8,080 bases of DNA from an uncultured Bacteroidia bacterium. Its GTDB lineage: Bacteria > Bacteroidota > Bacteroidia > Bacteroidales > UBA932. The stretch covers positions 1 to 8,080 of the forward strand of contig CADBPH010000273.1 of NCBI GenBank assembly GCA_902796455.1, read 5' to 3'. The notes beneath the pieces were generated by a model. The model did no database searches, had not been told where the DNA came from, and was given only the letters and a program-made list of their open reading frames with translations. A program made the position numbers and the translations under genes. Positions 5,942 through 8,080 of this stretch are shown piece after piece (the first letter of the stretch is position 1; every line of letters begins with the position of its first letter).

Positions 5942-6619
5942 ATGAATAAAAAAGTATCTGTTGTGTTCATGCTGATGGCAGTAGTCTTCACGGTCTGCCT
6001 GATTGCATCCAACCTGTTCGCTACCAAGGTGATTGCCTTTGGCAGCATTACGCTCCCGGGAGCGGTCCTGATTTTTCCGGTTTCGTACATTCTCAACGAT
6101 TGTTTTGCGGAAGTCTGGGGATATCGCAAGGCGCGTCTGGTCATCTGGACGGCTTTTGCGATGAACTTTTTCGTGGTCCTGGTCGGGCAGTTGATTGTCT
6201 GGCTGCCGGCCGCATCGTTCTGGGACGGGGCTCCGCACTTCAATTACATGTTCAGCATGGCTCCCCGTGTCGCGCTGGCCTCCCTGGCTGCGTTCCTGGC
6301 GGGTTCCACGCTGAATGCCTTTGTCATGAGCCGGATGAAAGTGGCCTCCTCGGGGCGGTTCTTTTCGCTCCGGGCCGTTCTGTCGTCCTTGGCCGGAGAG
6401 AGCCTGGACTCTTTGATTTTCATGCCCATTGCTTTCTGGGGGGCCGAGTGGAAAGCCCTGCTGGGGATGATGCTGGCGCAGGTGACCTTCAAGGTGGTGT
6501 ACGAAATTGTCATTCTTCCGGTGACGGCGCACTTCGTGAAAGCCCTCAAGCGGATAGAAGGGGTGGATACGTACGATACGGGAATTTCCTACAACCCGTT
6601 CAAGGTTGCGGATATTTAA
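5942..6619 (+). CDS. yhhQ: Queuosine precursor transporter YhhQ (VUT family)
   Basis: This inner-membrane protein of 225 residues belongs to the VUT/YhhQ family, whose E. coli member imports the 7-deazaguanines preQ0 and preQ1 for queuosine tRNA modification. About six membrane segments are visible: roughly 5-26, 36-55, 65-90, 108-130, 150-167 and 171-197. The family signature NDCFAEVWGYRKAR (52-65) supplies acidic residues D53 and E57 in the first half, and AGESLDSLIFMP (151-162) supplies E153 and D156 in the second; these probably line the substrate path. The N-terminus starts directly with a membrane helix, and the ATG lies 2 bases after the pseudoknot of the putative preQ1 riboswitch, which supports both the start and the substrate. 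The gene is followed after 12 bases by queF, so import and reduction of preQ0 appear to be one unit. Confidence 0.92.
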   Translation: MNKKVSVVFMLMAVVFTVCLIASNLFATKVIAFGSITLPGAVLIFPVSYILNDCFAEVWGYRKARLVIWTAFAMNFFVVLVGQLIVWLPAASFWDGAPHFNYMFSMAPRVALASLAAFLAGSTLNAFVMSRMKVASSGRFFSLRAVLSSLAGESLDSLIFMPIAFWGAEWKALLGMMLAQVTFKVVYEIVILPVTAHFVKALKRIEGVDTYDTGISYNPFKVADI

Positions 6620-6631
6620 GTAAAAAGCGTT

Positions 6632-7087
6632 ATGGAAAGGAAAGAAGAAGGCCTGCAGTCGCTGGGCAAAAAGACCGGGTATACGTTCGATTACAATCCG
6701 GGCCTGTTGGAAACATTTGAAAACCAGCATCAAGGCAATGATTATTGGGTACGCTTCAACTGCCCCGAATTCACGTCGCTCTGTCCGATTACCGGCCAGC
6801 CGGACTTTGCGGAAATCCGGATCAGCTATGTCCCGGATGTCCGGATGGTCGAGAGCAAGAGCCTGAAACTGTATCTGTTCAGTTTCCGCAATCATGGGGA
6901 TTTCCATGAAGACTGTGTCAACAAGATCATGAAGGACCTCATCGCCCTGATGGATCCGAAATACATTGAAGTGACAGGGCTTTTCACCCCGCGCGGCGGC
7001 ATCAGCATTTATCCGTATGCCAATTACGGACGTCCCGGGACGAAATGGGAAGAACTGGCCTGGAAACGCTTCGCCGACCATCAGTAG
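6632..7087 (+). CDS. queF: NADPH-dependent 7-cyano-7-deazaguanine (preQ0) reductase QueF
   Basis: QueF reduces the nitrile of preQ0 to the aminomethyl group of preQ1 using two NADPH, the last step before Tgt inserts preQ1 into tRNAs with GUN anticodons. The protein is 151 residues, the short unimodular type (T-fold, B. subtilis-like). The active-site residues are all present: the nucleophile C51 that forms the thioimide in [11 protein letters not shown] (48-58), the general acid D58, and H92-E93 in HGDFHEDC (88-95). The spacing C51/D58/H92/E93 matches B. subtilis C55/D62/H96/E97 with a constant shift of four. The QueF motif ESKSLKLY (74-81), which contributes to NADPH binding, is intact. There is no clear Shine-Dalgarno sequence in the 12 bases after yhhQ, so translation may be coupled to yhhQ and thus to the upstream riboswitch. 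A strong terminator follows. Confidence 0.96.
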   Translation: MERKEEGLQSLGKKTGYTFDYNPGLLETFENQHQGNDYWVRFNCPEFTSLCPITGQPDFAEIRISYVPDVRMVESKSLKLYLFSFRNHGDFHEDCVNKIMKDLIALMDPKYIEVTGLFTPRGGISIYPYANYGRPGTKWEELAWKRFADHQ

Positions 7088-7102
7088 TGCGGATCGGGAA
7101 AT

Positions 7103-7142
7103 AAAAAAGGGCTGACCTTTTGTGGAGGTCAGCCCCTTTTTT
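7103..7142. terminator. Bidirectional terminator between queF and the acyl-CoA dehydrogenase gene
   Basis: A perfect 10-bp stem, GGGCTGACCT (7109-7118) with AGGTCAGCCC (7126-7135), has a 7-base loop. It is preceded by six A (7103-7108) and followed by six T (7137-7142). It works on both strands: it ends yhhQ-queF transcripts on the plus strand, and the convergent acyl-CoA dehydrogenase gene on the minus strand, whose stop is at 7157. Confidence 0.93.
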
Positions 7143-7156
7143 ATGATCCTTTCCGG

Positions 7157-8080
7157 TTATTCCGCGACGCGGAAGTGCGGCAGGTCTTCCTCCTTGAAAT
7201 GGCTGATGTAGGCTGCGTGGGCGGCTACCTCAGCCTCTGCCATCCGGACATACACATGGGCGCTCTTGCCGAAGAGTTCCGCATTGCGGCTCGCATCGGC
7301 GATGATGAGCAGGGACATGAGGATGTCGGCGGTGATTTCATACAGGCGGCGGGCCAGGAAGTCTGTCATTTCCTGCGAACCGGCTTCCTTGACGTGCGTG
7401 AGGGCCTGTTCATACAGGTCCACGAGCGGAACGATCCGGTCTTTCAGCGCTTGGAATTCCGGGGCGCATTCCTCGGCGAGCATCTCTTTGATGATGCTGA
7501 GGTAGGTCCCGTTGGTGATGTAGCGGATGGCTGCTACGACCTGGAGCTGCGTCGTTCCCTCGTAGATGGAGAAGATGCGGGCATCCCGGTACAGGCGCTG
7601 GCTCTTGTATTCCATGATGAATCCGGAACCCCCGTGGACAGAAATCGCATCGTAGGCGTTCTGGTTCGCGTATTCGGAATTCATTCCCTTGCAAATCGGC
7701 GTGAAAGCATCGGCCAGGCGGCTGTATTGCTTCAGCTCGGCCCGCTCTTCCGGCTCGAGTTTGCGGTCGCGCTGGATATCCTCCAGACTCTTGTAAATGT
7801 CCACATAACGCGCCGTCTGGTAGAGCAGGGAACGGCCGGCGTCGAGTTTGGCCTTCATCCGGCTGAGCATGTCATAGACGCCGGGGAAGTGATTGATCGT
7901 CTGGCCGAACTGGGCCCTTTCTGCGGCGTATTTCACGGCTTCGTTCAGGGCTTCCTGGCTCAGGCCGACACTTTGTGCGGCGATGCCGAGCCGGGCTCCG
8001 TTCATCAGGGACATGACGTACTTGATGAGCCCCAGCCGGGTGCTTCCGCACAGCTCTGCCCGGGCATTCTTGTATGTCAG
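7157..8080 (-). CDS. Acyl-CoA dehydrogenase, C-terminal part (partial, continues past right edge)
   Basis: The open frame runs to the window edge with no stop, giving the last 307 residues; a Met at 8014 is internal, because 22 well-conserved codons precede it. The protein is an FAD-dependent acyl-CoA dehydrogenase that forms trans-2-enoyl-CoA. Numbering from the window edge, the C-terminal helical domain shows YVMSLMNGARLGIAAQSVG (21-39), ERAQFGQTI (54-62) of the FAD/dimer interface, AISVHGGSGFIMEY (145-158), and the catalytic-base motif RIFSIYEGTTQLQ (168-180), whose Glu (174) takes the alpha proton. After this come about 130 more residues that ordinary 380-residue short-chain enzymes lack, so it belongs to the longer group with a C-terminal helical extension. 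Residues 97-118 form a charged insertion (SLEDIQRDRKLEPEERAELK) also common in that group. It usually passes electrons to ETF; any etfAB genes would be outside the window. Confidence 0.93.
   Translation of the reverse strand: MTYKNARAELCGSTRLGLIKYVMSLMNGARLGIAAQSVGLSQEALNEAVKYAAERAQFGQTINHFPGVYDMLSRMKAKLDAGRSLLYQTARYVDIYKSLEDIQRDRKLEPEERAELKQYSRLADAFTPICKGMNSEYANQNAYDAISVHGGSGFIMEYKSQRLYRDARIFSIYEGTTQLQVVAAIRYITNGTYLSIIKEMLAEECAPEFQALKDRIVPLVDLYEQALTHVKEAGSQEMTDFLARRLYEITADILMSLLIIADASRNAELFGKSAHVYVRMAEAEVAAHAAYISHFKEEDLPHFRVAE

Noticed and set aside
5906..7081. 391-codon minus-strand open frame antisense to yhhQ and queF
   Set aside because: Both plus-strand genes are strongly supported by family motifs and active-site residues; the antisense product is His/Gln/Arg-rich low-complexity sequence typical of shadow frames.

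Overview
The window looks like chromosomal DNA from a member of the Bacteroidota, probably the order Bacteroidales and on the GC-rich side of that group (Alistipes-like or an uncultured gut or rumen lineage; the genus is a guess). The evidence is the set of TAnnTTTG-type -7 promoter boxes in front of genes, the scarcity of good Shine-Dalgarno sequences, a lipoprotein of the Bacteroidales type, and release factor 1 and YhhQ proteins that read like Bacteroidales versions. I see no mobile elements, CRISPR array, rRNA or tRNA genes.

Layout. Left edge (1-91): a strong hairpin, no gene. 92-1291 (-): a secreted lipoprotein of unknown function. 1323-1361: terminator of the next gene. 1380-2681 (-): a CoA-transferase of the acetyl-CoA hydrolase/4-hydroxybutyrate CoA-transferase family. 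2682-2786: a compact divergent promoter region with two back-to-back -7 boxes and an inverted repeat. 2787-3623 (+): mazG. 3684-4802 (+): a GNAT-fold protein with its own -7 box, followed after 2 nt by prfA (4805-5899, +). 5910-5940: a preQ1 class I riboswitch-like pseudoknot ending 2 nt before yhhQ (5942-6619, +), the queuosine-precursor transporter, followed after 12 nt by queF (6632-7087, +), the preQ0 reductase. 7103-7142: a bidirectional terminator. 7157-8080 (-): the C-terminal part of an acyl-CoA dehydrogenase that continues past the right edge.

The most interesting item is the 31-nt element between prfA and yhhQ. It can fold as an H-type pseudoknot with the key nucleotides of the preQ1-I aptamer: the specificity C, the minor-groove U, the G-C pairs above and below the ligand, and the A-rich third loop. 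It abuts the start of a transporter-reductase gene pair whose job is to bring in preQ0/preQ1 and make preQ1, so this looks like product feedback, most likely on translation. It also sits in a spacer only 42 nt long behind prfA, with no recognisable promoter, so it may act inside a longer transcript.

The two fermentation or lipid genes (CoA-transferase and acyl-CoA dehydrogenase) lie at opposite ends on the minus strand and could both serve short-chain acyl-CoA metabolism, but nothing in the window links them directly.
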